In this document: piece by piece, positions 1 to 8,084 of the stretch
Numbering within the stretch: position 1 is the stretch's first letter
Layout of the letters: each line of letters opens with the position of its first letter
From: Lentzea sp. NBRC 105346
GTDB lineage: Bacteria > Actinomycetota > Actinomycetes > Mycobacteriales > Pseudonocardiaceae
NCBI RefSeq assembly: GCF_030269605.1
Contig: NZ_BSTQ01000011.1
Coordinates: 124,001 to 188,000 of the forward strand
Reading direction: 5' to 3'
Length of the DNA: 64,000 nt
Notes under the pieces: generated by a model
What the model was told of the DNA's origin: nothing
Databases searched by the model: none
What the model saw: only the letters and a program-made list of their open reading frames with translations
Position numbers and translations under genes: made by a program

Positions 1-192
1 TGCGGCGGTCTGCTGGGTCCGCAGAGCGACGCTGGCGTAGACGGCCGAAATGTCCTCGTCGGCCAGGGCGTCGGCCAGCTCGCGGGCTTGCTTGTGGCCG
101 AGCTCGGTCAGCGGCGGGCCGGGGGGAACCGTGTCCAGGACCCGTGCGATGTTCGACGCCGTCTCACCGTGCCTGACCAGCAGCAACCTCAC
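1..192 (-). CDS. Histidine phosphatase family protein (N-terminal part, runs off window)
   Basis: The first 64 codons of a histidine phosphatase (phosphoglycerate mutase-like) are visible. The protein opens VRLLLVRHGET, where RHG is the family's catalytic motif with the phospho-accepting histidine, and continues with the typical LTELGHKQA segment. The GTG start at 192 overlaps the pheA stop (GTGA), so it is translationally coupled to prephenate dehydratase. This pair is a common actinobacterial arrangement. Substrate cannot be told from this fragment. The remainder lies outside the window. Confidence 0.88.
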   Translation of the reverse strand, partial: MRLLLVRHGETASNIARVLDTVPPGPPLTELGHKQARELADALADEDISAVYASVALRTQQTAA

Positions 193-1088
193 CCGGTTTC
201 GCCCTTTCTCACGGCCTCGACCCAGGTGGTCGCGGCGGTGAACTCGGCGTTGTGCATGGGTGCGGGCTCGTGGTCGGCCTTGGGGTAGGACCCGAGGAAC
301 CTGATCTCGCGGGAGTGCCGGTGCAGCGCCGCCAGCGCGTCGCCGACCTGCGGCTCCGCGACATGACCCTCCAGGTCGATGTAGAAGCGGTACTCCCCCA
401 GTTTGCCTTTCGTCGGGCGCGATTCGAGACCGGTGAGATTGATGCCACGCAGGCGGAGCTCGGTCAGCAGCTCCGCCAGGACGCCCATGCGGTCCGGGGT
501 GGTCACGCAGACGCTGGTGCGGTCGGCGCCCGTTGGCGCCGGCAGGAAACCTGGCTTGCGCAGCAGCAGGAATCGGGTGCGCGCGTCGGCGACGTCCGCG
601 ACCTCGGTGGCGAACTCCGAAAGCGGGTAGTGGCTGACCGCGACCGGGGCGCTCACGGCGGCGTCGAACTCGCCGTTCGCGACCGACTTGGCAGCGGACG
701 CGGTCGACGCGGTGGCGATCGGGGTGGCGTGCGGCAGGTGCTCGCCGAGCCATTCGCGCACCTGGGCCAGAGCATGCGGGTGGCTCGCGACGGTCTTGAT
801 CTCATTGGTGCCCGGCCGGACCAGGATGCTGAAGTGCACGGGTAGCACGGTTTCCGCCACGGCGACGAGTGGGTCGCCGGTGACCAGGGCGTCCATGGTC
901 GCGGGAACGGCGCCCTCGACGGAGTTCTCGACCGGGACGCAGCAGAAGTCGGTGTCGCCGCGGCGGGTGGCGGCGAGCGCTAGCGGGACGGTGTCCACCG
1001 GTACCAGCTCGGCGTCCTCCAGCGCGAAGGCCAGGGCGGCCTGCTCGGTGAACGTTCCCTGCGGTCCGAAGTAGGCGATGCGCGGCAC
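189..1088 (-). CDS. pheA: Prephenate dehydratase
   Basis: Converts prephenate to phenylpyruvate in phenylalanine biosynthesis. The 299-residue protein has the usual monofunctional layout: a periplasmic-binding-like catalytic domain (about residues 3-180) beginning RIAYFGPQGTFTEQAA, with the catalytic TRF signature at T171-R172-F173, then an ACT domain (about 189-265) containing the GLESRP phenylalanine-binding motif. There is no chorismate mutase domain, so that activity must be encoded elsewhere. It is the first gene of a pair with the histidine phosphatase. Feedback inhibition by phenylalanine through the ACT domain is expected from the family. Confidence 0.96.
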   Translation of the reverse strand: MPRIAYFGPQGTFTEQAALAFALEDAELVPVDTVPLALAATRRGDTDFCCVPVENSVEGAVPATMDALVTGDPLVAVAETVLPVHFSILVRPGTNEIKTVASHPHALAQVREWLGEHLPHATPIATASTASAAKSVANGEFDAAVSAPVAVSHYPLSEFATEVADVADARTRFLLLRKPGFLPAPTGADRTSVCVTTPDRMGVLAELLTELRLRGINLTGLESRPTKGKLGEYRFYIDLEGHVAEPQVGDALAALHRHSREIRFLGSYPKADHEPAPMHNAEFTAATTWVEAVRKGETG

Positions 1089-1176
1089 TTCACAACCTTA
1101 CTGAGGCAAGGATCACCCAGGTGGCCGGTATCAAACCCGGTTCCGAACACGGTGTCACTACTGGAATGCTGGGGGC

Positions 1177-1746
1177 GTGCCCGAACTAGCGCCTGAACTC
1201 GTGCTGTGCGCGGTCGAGGAACCACTCGCGAACGCCTGGATGACCGTCGCGGTCGGCCGGGCGGGCGTCCGGGTGCATCCGGGCTCCGTGCTGGACATCG
1301 AGGCGCAGGCCGTGGTCAGCCCGGCCAACTCGCAGGGGTGGATGCGCGGCGGCATCGACGCCGTCTACGCGCGGGCGTTTCCGCAGGTCGAGCAGCACGT
1401 GCGCAGCGCGGTGCTGGCCTATCACGGCGGCGAGCTGCCGGTCGGCGAGGCACAGATCGTGGCAACCGGCGAGGAGGAGCCCGCGTGGCTCATCAGCGCC
1501 CCGACCATGCGGCGGCCCGGCGAGTTGCTGCCATCGGACACCGTGCACCCCTACCTCGCGGCACGCGCGGTGCTGCGGCTCTGGCAGGAAGGGCGGCTCG
1601 AAGACGGCCGGCCGGTGCGCACGGTCGTCAAGACGATCGCGATGCCCGGCCTCGGCACCGGTGTCGGCGGCGTCGCACCGGAGACCTGTGCCCACCAGGT
1701 CGCGACGGCCTGGGACGAGGTCTTCTCATCGCTTCGGGTCGGATAA
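1177..1746 (+). CDS. Macro domain-containing protein
   Basis: A 189-residue single-domain protein. The segment AVVSPANSQGWMRGGIDAVYARAFP matches the macro-domain ligand loop (usually NAAN..GGG.D.A), and a later GLGTGVGG segment matches the second phosphate-binding loop. Macro domains bind or hydrolyse ADP-ribose derivatives; here SPANSQ replaces the more usual NAAN, so catalysis is uncertain and plain binding is possible. The GTG at 1177 is chosen because it opens the conserved sequence and the gap to divergent pheA is then 88 bp. It stands alone, ending 47 bp before the convergent acetyltransferase stop. Confidence 0.85.
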   Translation: MPELAPELVLCAVEEPLANAWMTVAVGRAGVRVHPGSVLDIEAQAVVSPANSQGWMRGGIDAVYARAFPQVEQHVRSAVLAYHGGELPVGEAQIVATGEEEPAWLISAPTMRRPGELLPSDTVHPYLAARAVLRLWQEGRLEDGRPVRTVVKTIAMPGLGTGVGGVAPETCAHQVATAWDEVFSSLRVG

Positions 1747-1752
1747 CCAGAG

Positions 1753-1796
1753 TTGTGCACAACCCTGTGGACAAGGATGTGGATGCCTGTGGACTA
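1753..1796. promoter_or_regulatory. Cluster of DnaA-box-like 9-mers
   Basis: The gap between two convergent genes holds a perfect actinobacterial-type DnaA box on the minus strand (TGTGGACAA, 1766-1774), a near match TTGTGCACA (1753-1761), TGTGGATGC (1778-1786, two mismatches to TTATCCACA) and TGTGGACTA (1788-1796, one mismatch). There is no dnaA/dnaN context, so this is not an origin. It could titrate DnaA or be chance in a region rich in TGTGG. Confidence 0.4.
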
Positions 1797-2288
1797 CTGC
1801 CGGGGCGCGACCCATCGTTCCAGGTCAAGCTCGTCTGTGATGGGGATGCCGTAATCCCCAACCGTGGGGATCTCCGGCTTCAGCTTGCGCGCCTCGCGCA
1901 CCGCGTCCGGTCGTAAGGCACAGAGTTTGAACCCCCGGCGCTGGTAGAACCGCAGCGCGTCGAGGTTGTCGTTCGTGGTGGTCAGCCGCACGCGGGTGCA
2001 GCCGATCTGGCGCGCCTTGCGCACGGTGGCGTCGACCAGCAACGTCCCGACGCCCCGGCCTCTTCGCAGCGCGTCGATCGTCACGATCTCCAGCATCGAC
2101 TCGGTCACCGTGTAGGTGAGCAGGCCCAGCACCTGTCCCTGCCGCTCCACGAGGAATCCGGGGAGGCTCGCCGGGAAGAAGACCTCTCCGTGCGCGACTG
2201 CGGTGTGCGCGCCCCACAATTCGAGCACCAGCCGGGCGACCACGATTCGATCCGCTTCCTCGATCGCGCGCACACTGCCGTCAGTCAT
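1794..2288 (-). CDS. GNAT family N-acetyltransferase
   Basis: A 164-residue GNAT protein. The acetyl-CoA pyrophosphate-binding motif A is visible as DALRRGRGVGTLLVD (R-G-x-G-V-G-T type), preceded by beta strands MLEIVTID and followed by the C-terminal ALRFYQRRGFKLCAL motif B typical of the fold. Substrate unknown. It is divergent from the response regulator at 2349, with 60 bp between the starts, and convergent with the macro-domain gene. Confidence 0.9.
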   Translation of the reverse strand: MTDGSVRAIEEADRIVVARLVLELWGAHTAVAHGEVFFPASLPGFLVERQGQVLGLLTYTVTESMLEIVTIDALRRGRGVGTLLVDATVRKARQIGCTRVRLTTTNDNLDALRFYQRRGFKLCALRPDAVREARKLKPEIPTVGDYGIPITDELDLERWVAPRQ

Positions 2289-2348
2289 GCATGCACTGTG
2301 CCAATACGAGACTCACTCGTGAACCGGCATTCGACGTACGGTGGATTC

Positions 2349-2969
2349 GTGCCAGTGCGCGTTTTGTTGGTGGACGACCACGAGGTCGTGCGCAGAGGTC
2401 TGCGCGAGATGCTCGACGACGAATCGGACATCACCGTTGTCGCGGAAGCGGGATCGGTGCACGAAGCGGTAACCCGCGCGGATGCGGAGTCGTGCGATGT
2501 CGCCGTCGTCGACGTGCAATTGCCCGACGGCAGCGGTGTGGATCTGTGCCGCACGTTGCGCGACAAAGGCCTGAGATGCCTCGTGCTGACCGCGTTCGAC
2601 GACGAGGAAGCGCTCGTCGGAGCGATCATGGCGGGCGCTTCGGGATACCTGTTGAAGCAGGTCAGAGGCCAGGACGTGGTGACCGCGGTGCGCGAGGTGG
2701 CGGCCGGGCGGTCACTGCTCGACCCGGCCACGACGGCACGTGTTCTGGAGCGGATGCGACGGCCCGCTCCGGTCGGGTTGACCGATCAGGAACAGCGCGT
2801 GCTCGACCTCATCGGTGAAGGTCTCACGAACCGTCAGATCGGTGAGCGCCTTTTCCTCGCGGAGAAGACCGTGAAGAACTACGTGACTTCCGTTCTGTCG
2901 AAGTTGGGCATGGAACGCCGAACGCAAGCCGCCGCTTGGGTGGCTAGGAGATCGGGGCCACCCAGGTGA
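2349..2969 (+). CDS. LuxR/NarL-family response regulator
   Basis: A 206-residue two-domain regulator. The receiver domain starts VRVLLVDDHEVVRRG with acidic pocket D9-D10 and phospho-acceptor D55 (VVDVQLPDGSG); the C-terminal LuxR-type helix-turn-helix reads LTDQEQRVLDLIGEGLTNRQIGERL with the usual VKNYVTSVLSKLG recognition region. The GTG at 2349 is chosen over upstream in-frame codons because it sits directly before the receiver strand. The likely partner is the sensor kinase on the opposite strand; the last 26 bases of the two genes overlap tail to tail. DosR/DevR-like proteins share this architecture. Confidence 0.93.
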   Translation: MPVRVLLVDDHEVVRRGLREMLDDESDITVVAEAGSVHEAVTRADAESCDVAVVDVQLPDGSGVDLCRTLRDKGLRCLVLTAFDDEEALVGAIMAGASGYLLKQVRGQDVVTAVREVAAGRSLLDPATTARVLERMRRPAPVGLTDQEQRVLDLIGEGLTNRQIGERLFLAEKTVKNYVTSVLSKLGMERRTQAAAWVARRSGPPR

Positions 2970-4047
2970 CGGTTGTACCGTTTGGGGACGTCTGGATGTC
3001 GCACTCGCCGTTGGCCGTCTCGGCACGTTCCTGAAGGTGCCGCAGACCGCGGTGAGTGACGCCCTCCGGGATTCCACAGCCGTTGTCCTCGATCCGGATC
3101 GACAGCCGTTTCTCGTCACGTTGGACGTCAACCGCCACCCGAGTGGCTCCGGAATGGCGAACCACATTGGAGAGGGCTTCGCGCAACGCCGCCCGCGAGT
3201 CGTCGGCCAGCTTCGCGGGAACGTCCGCGAGGTCGCCGCGCACGTGCAGCTTCGGCGGGAACCCGAGGAGCTCACCCGCCGTGCGCACCTCGGCGCGCAC
3301 GGAGCTGAGCAGGTCGGCGTGGTCGTCCGGGTCGGCACTGCGCAGCCGGCGCACGGTGCCTCGGACCTCGGCGATGGTCTGGTCGAGCTGGTCGACGGCC
3401 TCGCTGATGCGGGCCAGGTCCGGCGCGTCCAGCTTCTTGCCGACGCGGCGTTCCAGCAGGTCCAGCTGCACTCCGGCGGCGTAGAGGCGCTGGATGATCA
3501 CGTCGTGCAGGTCGCGCGCGATGCGGTCGCGTTCCTCGTAGACCGCGACCCGCTGCCGGGCCGTCACGCCCTCGGCGAGCACGACCGCGAGGCCCGCCTG
3601 CGCGGAGAACGCGGCCAGCACGTCGACCGTGGCCTCGGTGAACGGCTTCGCGCCGCGCTTGCGGTACACGGCGAGCGCGCCCAGCCTGCGGTCCTTGGTG
3701 CCGAACGGCGCCACCGCGAACGGGCCGTAGCCGCGCAACGCCTTCGGCACGAACGGCGCCGTGCGCGGGTCGCTCGTCACGTCGTCGGCCACCACGGGCA
3801 CGCCGGTGCGTGCGGCCTTCGCCGCGGCCGACCGGGACGACAGCACCGCGCCGATCGGCTCACCGCTGGACGCCTCGACGGAGAGCTTGCCGTCGTCGGC
3901 GGTGAGCATCGCGAGACCGAGGTCGGCCTCGGCGAGTTCGGCGGCACTGCGCACGACGAGGCCGAGCACCGCGTCCGGGTCCTCGAGCGCGGCGGAGGTG
4001 ATCTCGGTCGACGCGACGAGCACGCGGCGCGCCAGGCGGGGGTCCAT
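2944..4047 (-). CDS. GAF-domain sensor histidine kinase
   Basis: A 367-residue cytoplasmic sensor kinase: an N-terminal GAF domain (about residues 10-165), a HisKA_3 dimerisation helix with the phospho-histidine in ERDRIARDLHDVIIQRLY, and a HATPase domain ending in EDNGCGIPEG. This is the NarL-type kinase class that pairs with LuxR-type regulators such as the convergent gene at 2349. The ATG at 4047 is preferred; a TTG at 4056 would overlap the cydDC stop (TTGA) and add three residues. Position directly behind cydABDC suggests redox or oxygen sensing, but the sequence alone does not show a haem ligand. Confidence 0.9.
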   Translation of the reverse strand: MDPRLARRVLVASTEITSAALEDPDAVLGLVVRSAAELAEADLGLAMLTADDGKLSVEASSGEPIGAVLSSRSAAAKAARTGVPVVADDVTSDPRTAPFVPKALRGYGPFAVAPFGTKDRRLGALAVYRKRGAKPFTEATVDVLAAFSAQAGLAVVLAEGVTARQRVAVYEERDRIARDLHDVIIQRLYAAGVQLDLLERRVGKKLDAPDLARISEAVDQLDQTIAEVRGTVRRLRSADPDDHADLLSSVRAEVRTAGELLGFPPKLHVRGDLADVPAKLADDSRAALREALSNVVRHSGATRVAVDVQRDEKRLSIRIEDNGCGIPEGVTHRGLRHLQERAETANGECDIQTSPNGTTVTWVAPIS

Positions 4048-4052
4048 GGTGT

Positions 4053-7000
4053 TCAACGGTATGCGGGCTGTCCCGTGTCCAGCACGACATCCGCGCGAGC
4101 CGCCTCTTCGGGCCGGTGCGTGACGTGCACGATCGTCTTGTCGATCTTGCTGAGGTTGATCAGGATCTCGTACGCGGTGTCGTCGTCGAGGTGCGCCGTC
4201 GGCTCGTCCAGCAGCAGCACGTCGGCGTCGTGCAGCAAGGCCCTGGCCAGCGCGAGCCGCTGCGCCTCGCCGCCGCTGACCTGGTCCTGGCGGATCACCA
4301 CGTCAAGCCGGTCGGTCCAGTGCGGCAGCGCGGCCTGACGCAACGCCCAGCGCAAGCGCTCGTCGTCGTGCGGGCCGGACATGCGCAGGTTCTCGCGGAC
4401 CGTCGTCGAGATCAGCTGCGGGTCCTGCGGGCACCACGTCGCGCGCGGCAGCTCCACGATTCCCTTGCTGGGCTGGAGAAAACCGAGCAGCAACGCGACG
4501 AGCGTCGACTTGCCGGTACCCGACGGGCCGACGACCGCGAGGTGCGTGCCCGGCCTGACGTCCAGGTTCACGTCGGTCAGCACCGGGTCGCCGCCGGGCC
4601 AGCCGACGTCGACGTGGCTGAGCCGGATTCGCTTGCCGCGCAACGGTTCCGGCTGCTTCGACACGTCAATCGACAGCCTCTGGTGGGCCTGGACGAGCGT
4701 GCGTCGTTGCTGCGCGGCGAGCGGCAACGGGCTCAGCACCTCGGCCAGTGCCAACGGGACCAGGCCGAGCACCGGGCCCGTGAGGCCAGCGCCCAGCGCC
4801 GTGCAGACCAGCGCTGCGCCACCGGTCGTGAGGTGCAGGATCGCCGTCGCCGCGCCCGTGCCGAACGCCTGCCGGCGCGCCTGTTTCGCCAGCTCCGCGT
4901 CCTTGCGCTCCAGCTCGGCGAGCTTGCGTTCGTGCGCGCCGCCGGCAATCAGGTCGGGCGCGGCGGTGAGCACGGTCAGCACCTCGGCCGCGATCTCCCG
5001 CCTGCCCTGGGCCAGCACCAGGCTCGCCCGGCGTTCGGTCAGGGTCGCCACCAGCGGTGCCGCGATGCCGCCGATCAGCAACGCCACCGCCAGCGCGAGC
5101 GCGGCGCGCGGGTCGATGAACGCGAACAGCGCGACGGTTCCGGCGCCCACACCGGCCGCGACGATCGGCGGGAACAGCACGCGCGGCACCAGATCGCGCA
5201 CGGTGTCGGTGTCGTCGGCGAGTCGCTGCAGACCGTCCGGCCGGACGCGGGCCGGGCCGAGCCGGACCATCGCGTGCCACAGGTCGACGCGCAGGCGTTC
5301 GGCGAGCCGGAACGCCGCGTCGTGGGAGACCAGTCGCTCGGTGTACCGCAGCACGCCCTTGGCCAGCGCGAACGTCCGCACGCCCACGACGAGCACGGAC
5401 AGCGTGAAGATCGGCGGCTGTTCGGCGGCGCGCGCGATCAGGTACGCCGAGAGCGCCGTCAACGCCACGCCGCTGGCGCTCGCCGCGATGCCCAGCGCGG
5501 CGCCGGCCAGCGCGCGCCGGGTCAGCAGCCGTTTGGGTTTGGCCTGCTCAGGGAGTTCTTCGGACTGTCGCAGCAGTGCGGGCGTCTCGTCCTCGACCTG
5601 CTCGGCGGTGCGGTGCGTGGCCAGCACGACGATCGCGCCCAGGTCGGCAACTCGCTTGATCGCTTTGTCGACTTTGGCCGCGGTCGCGGCGTCGAGGTGC
5701 GCGGTGGGTTCGTCGGCGAGCAGCACGTTCGCGCCGCATTGCATCCGCAGCAACGCCCGCGCGACGGCGACGCGCTGCCGTTCACCTGTGGACAACTGGG
5801 TGATCGGCCGGTGCGCCAGGTGACCGGCGGCGACCTCCGCCAAAACCCGGTGCCGTTGCCGTTCGGTAGACCGAGGTTCGGCCAGCTCCAGCTCAGCGTC
5901 CACAGTGGACGCGGCGAACGCCGGCCGCTGCGGGATCCACGCGACCGTGCGCGAGTTGAGGTCGCCGTCGGCGTCGACCGTGCCGTCGTGCGGCGTGACG
6001 AACCCGAGCAGCACGCCGAGCGTCGTAGACTTGCCCGCCCCGCTGGCGCCGCCGAGGCGGTGGATCCGACCGGCGACGGCGTCGAACGACACGCCGTCCG
6101 GCGCGAACCCGCCGCGGCGCAGCACCCGCAGGTTCCGCACGCTGATGCGCTGCACCGGCCGCTCCCCCGAGTCGGCCGGTGCAGGCACGTCGCCGACGAC
6201 CTCGGCGACTCGGCGGACGGCTTCGAGGCCGTCCTCGCTGGCGTGATGGGCGGCCCCGGCCGCACGCAACGGCAGGTAGCACTCGGGCGCGAGGATCAGC
6301 ACGACCAGCGCGGTCGCCAGCGTCAGGTCGCCGGAAACGAGCCGCAGCCCGATACCGACCGCGATCAACGCGACCGACAGCGACGCGGCGATCTCCAGCA
6401 CCAGCGCGGACAGAAACGCCACCCGCAGCGTGCCCATCGTGGCGCGGCGGTGCTGCTCACCGGCCGCTCTGACGGCCTCGGCCTGGGCCTTCGCCCGGCC
6501 GAACACCGTGAGCACGGGCAGCGCGCGCAACAGTTCGAGCAGGTAGCCCGACAGCCGCTCGGTCACCTCGGCGGCCCGCGCCACCCGCTTCTCGGTGTAC
6601 CAGCCGATCAACGCGGCGAACACCGGGATCAGCGGCACGGTGACCACGATCAGCGCGGCCGAAGTCCAGTCGGTCCACAGGATCCACGCGCCCACGACCG
6701 GCGGCACGACCACGGCCGTGACCAGCGCGGGCAGGTACCGCGTGAAGTACGCGTCCAGCGCGTCCAGGCCCTTGGTCGCGAGCACGGCCAGTTCGGCCGG
6801 CCCACGGGCGGAGATCCACTCCGGGCCGCGGGCCATCGCGGAGGCGAGCAGCTTGGTCCGCAGCTCTTCCTTCGCGCCCGCCGCCGCACGGGCCGCGGCC
6901 GACTCCGTCGCCCAGGCGAGCCCGGCGCGAGCCACGACGGCGATCAGCAGGAGCGGTAGTCCGGTGTGCGCGGTCAACGCCGTGGCCAGCGCGACCGCCT

Positions 7001-7106
7001 GCGCGACGAGCGCCAGGGCGTTGAGGAACGCCAGTACGCCGACCAGCACCAGTGCTTTCCGGGCGCTTCGCGAGAGGGCGGGCAGTGCGCCCAGCGGGCC
7101 TCTCAT
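4053..7106 (-). CDS. cydDC: Fused CydDC-type ABC exporter for cytochrome bd assembly
   Basis: A single 1017-residue chain holding both halves of the CydDC thiol/haem-related exporter needed to mature cytochrome bd. The first half has a six-helix membrane domain and an ATPase with Walker A GGASGAGKST, signature LSTGERQR and Walker B LLADEPTAHLD. The second half repeats this with GPSGTGKST, VSGGEAQR and LLLDEPTAHLDDD, ending after the H-loop VTHR. Separate CydD and CydC subunits are the rule in E. coli; the fusion is usual in many actinobacteria. The ATG at 7106 overlaps the cydB stop by one base (TGATG). Inner membrane. Confidence 0.94.
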   Translation of the reverse strand: MRGPLGALPALSRSARKALVLVGVLAFLNALALVAQAVALATALTAHTGLPLLLIAVVARAGLAWATESAAARAAAGAKEELRTKLLASAMARGPEWISARGPAELAVLATKGLDALDAYFTRYLPALVTAVVVPPVVGAWILWTDWTSAALIVVTVPLIPVFAALIGWYTEKRVARAAEVTERLSGYLLELLRALPVLTVFGRAKAQAEAVRAAGEQHRRATMGTLRVAFLSALVLEIAASLSVALIAVGIGLRLVSGDLTLATALVVLILAPECYLPLRAAGAAHHASEDGLEAVRRVAEVVGDVPAPADSGERPVQRISVRNLRVLRRGGFAPDGVSFDAVAGRIHRLGGASGAGKSTTLGVLLGFVTPHDGTVDADGDLNSRTVAWIPQRPAFAASTVDAELELAEPRSTERQRHRVLAEVAAGHLAHRPITQLSTGERQRVAVARALLRMQCGANVLLADEPTAHLDAATAAKVDKAIKRVADLGAIVVLATHRTAEQVEDETPALLRQSEELPEQAKPKRLLTRRALAGAALGIAASASGVALTALSAYLIARAAEQPPIFTLSVLVVGVRTFALAKGVLRYTERLVSHDAAFRLAERLRVDLWHAMVRLGPARVRPDGLQRLADDTDTVRDLVPRVLFPPIVAAGVGAGTVALFAFIDPRAALALAVALLIGGIAAPLVATLTERRASLVLAQGRREIAAEVLTVLTAAPDLIAGGAHERKLAELERKDAELAKQARRQAFGTGAATAILHLTTGGAALVCTALGAGLTGPVLGLVPLALAEVLSPLPLAAQQRRTLVQAHQRLSIDVSKQPEPLRGKRIRLSHVDVGWPGGDPVLTDVNLDVRPGTHLAVVGPSGTGKSTLVALLLGFLQPSKGIVELPRATWCPQDPQLISTTVRENLRMSGPHDDERLRWALRQAALPHWTDRLDVVIRQDQVSGGEAQRLALARALLHDADVLLLDEPTAHLDDDTAYEILINLSKIDKTIVHVTHRPEEAARADVVLDTGQPAYR

Positions 7107-8074
7107 CAGTGGCTCGGGATGTGCTGGACGCCGATGCGCTTGCGGAACACCCAGTACGTCCAGCCCTGGTAGATCAGCACCGCCGGCGTGCCGAACGCGG
7201 CCACCCACGTCATCACGGTCAGCGTGTACGGCGACGAGGCCGCGCCGTGAACCGTGAGCGAGTACGCGCTGTCCAAAGTGGACGGCAGGACGTTCGGGTA
7301 GAGCGAGCCGAACAAGGTCACGACCGTCGCCGCGATCGTGAGCCCCAGCAACGCGAACGCCTGCCCCTCGCGACCGAGCGCAAGCCGCCACACGGCGGCC
7401 ACGGCCAGTACCGCCGCACCCACCGCCCACCAGCCCGCCACCAGGAACAGCAGCACTGCGACGGGCAGCAACGCGACCGGCGCGATCCGCAGTGCGAGCC
7501 GCCGGGCCCGCTCGCGGATGTCGCCCTCGGTCTTGAGCGCGACGAACACCGCGCCGTGCACCAGCGCGTACCCGGCGACCGCGAGCCCGCCGAGCACCGT
7601 GTCCCAGCGCACCGCGGCGAACACCGAGCCGACGCGATCGCCGTTGGCGTTCAACGGCAGGCCCAGCACGGTCGTCGAGACGATCAGCCCCACGCCCAGC
7701 GCGGCGACCCACGACCCGATGGTGATCACCGTGTCCCACGTCCGGCGCCAGCGGTCGGAGTCGACCTTGCCGCGGTACTCGAACGCCACGCCGCGCCCGA
7801 TCAGCGCCAGCAGGAACAGGGTTAGTGGCAGGTACGCGGCGCTGAAGAGCGCCGCATACCAGCCGGGGAACGCCGCGAACGTGGCACCGCCCGCGACGAG
7901 GAGCCACACCTCGTTGCCGTCCCAGACCGGCCCGATGGTGTTGATCATGACGCGTCGTTCGGTGTTGTCGCGACCGAGAATCGGCAGCAACATCCCGACG
8001 CCGAAGTCGAAGCCCTCCAGGAAGAGGTAGCCCAGCCACAGCAGGGCGATCACGCAGAACCAGAGCGTCTCCAC
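7106..8074 (-). CDS. cydB: Cytochrome bd ubiquinol/menaquinol oxidase subunit II
   Basis: A 322-residue polytopic membrane protein opening VETLWFCVIALLWLGYLFLEGFDFGVGM, the hallmark N terminus of CydB, followed by the conserved GPVWDGNEVWL motif and multiple hydrophobic helices. It pairs with CydA in the high-affinity terminal oxidase that reduces O2 to water. The GTG at 8074 is chosen because a purine-rich GGGAGAA ribosome-binding site lies just upstream and translation there gives the family start; longer in-frame extension would overlap cydA. It lies 10 bp after cydA and is coupled to cydDC. Confidence 0.96.
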   Translation of the reverse strand: METLWFCVIALLWLGYLFLEGFDFGVGMLLPILGRDNTERRVMINTIGPVWDGNEVWLLVAGGATFAAFPGWYAALFSAAYLPLTLFLLALIGRGVAFEYRGKVDSDRWRRTWDTVITIGSWVAALGVGLIVSTTVLGLPLNANGDRVGSVFAAVRWDTVLGGLAVAGYALVHGAVFVALKTEGDIRERARRLALRIAPVALLPVAVLLFLVAGWWAVGAAVLAVAAVWRLALGREGQAFALLGLTIAATVVTLFGSLYPNVLPSTLDSAYSLTVHGAASSPYTLTVMTWVAAFGTPAVLIYQGWTYWVFRKRIGVQHIPSH

Positions 8075-8084
8075 GGTTTCTCCC

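Noticed and set aside
1753-1796. Chromosome replication origin
   Set aside because: DnaA-like boxes are present but there is no dnaA, dnaN, gyrase or AT-rich unwinding region nearby.
4116-6959. Very long plus-strand reading frame antisense to cydDC
   Set aside because: It is a high-GC shadow: composition is Arg/Gln/Gly/His-rich with no domain, and the opposite strand codes an unmistakable ABC exporter.
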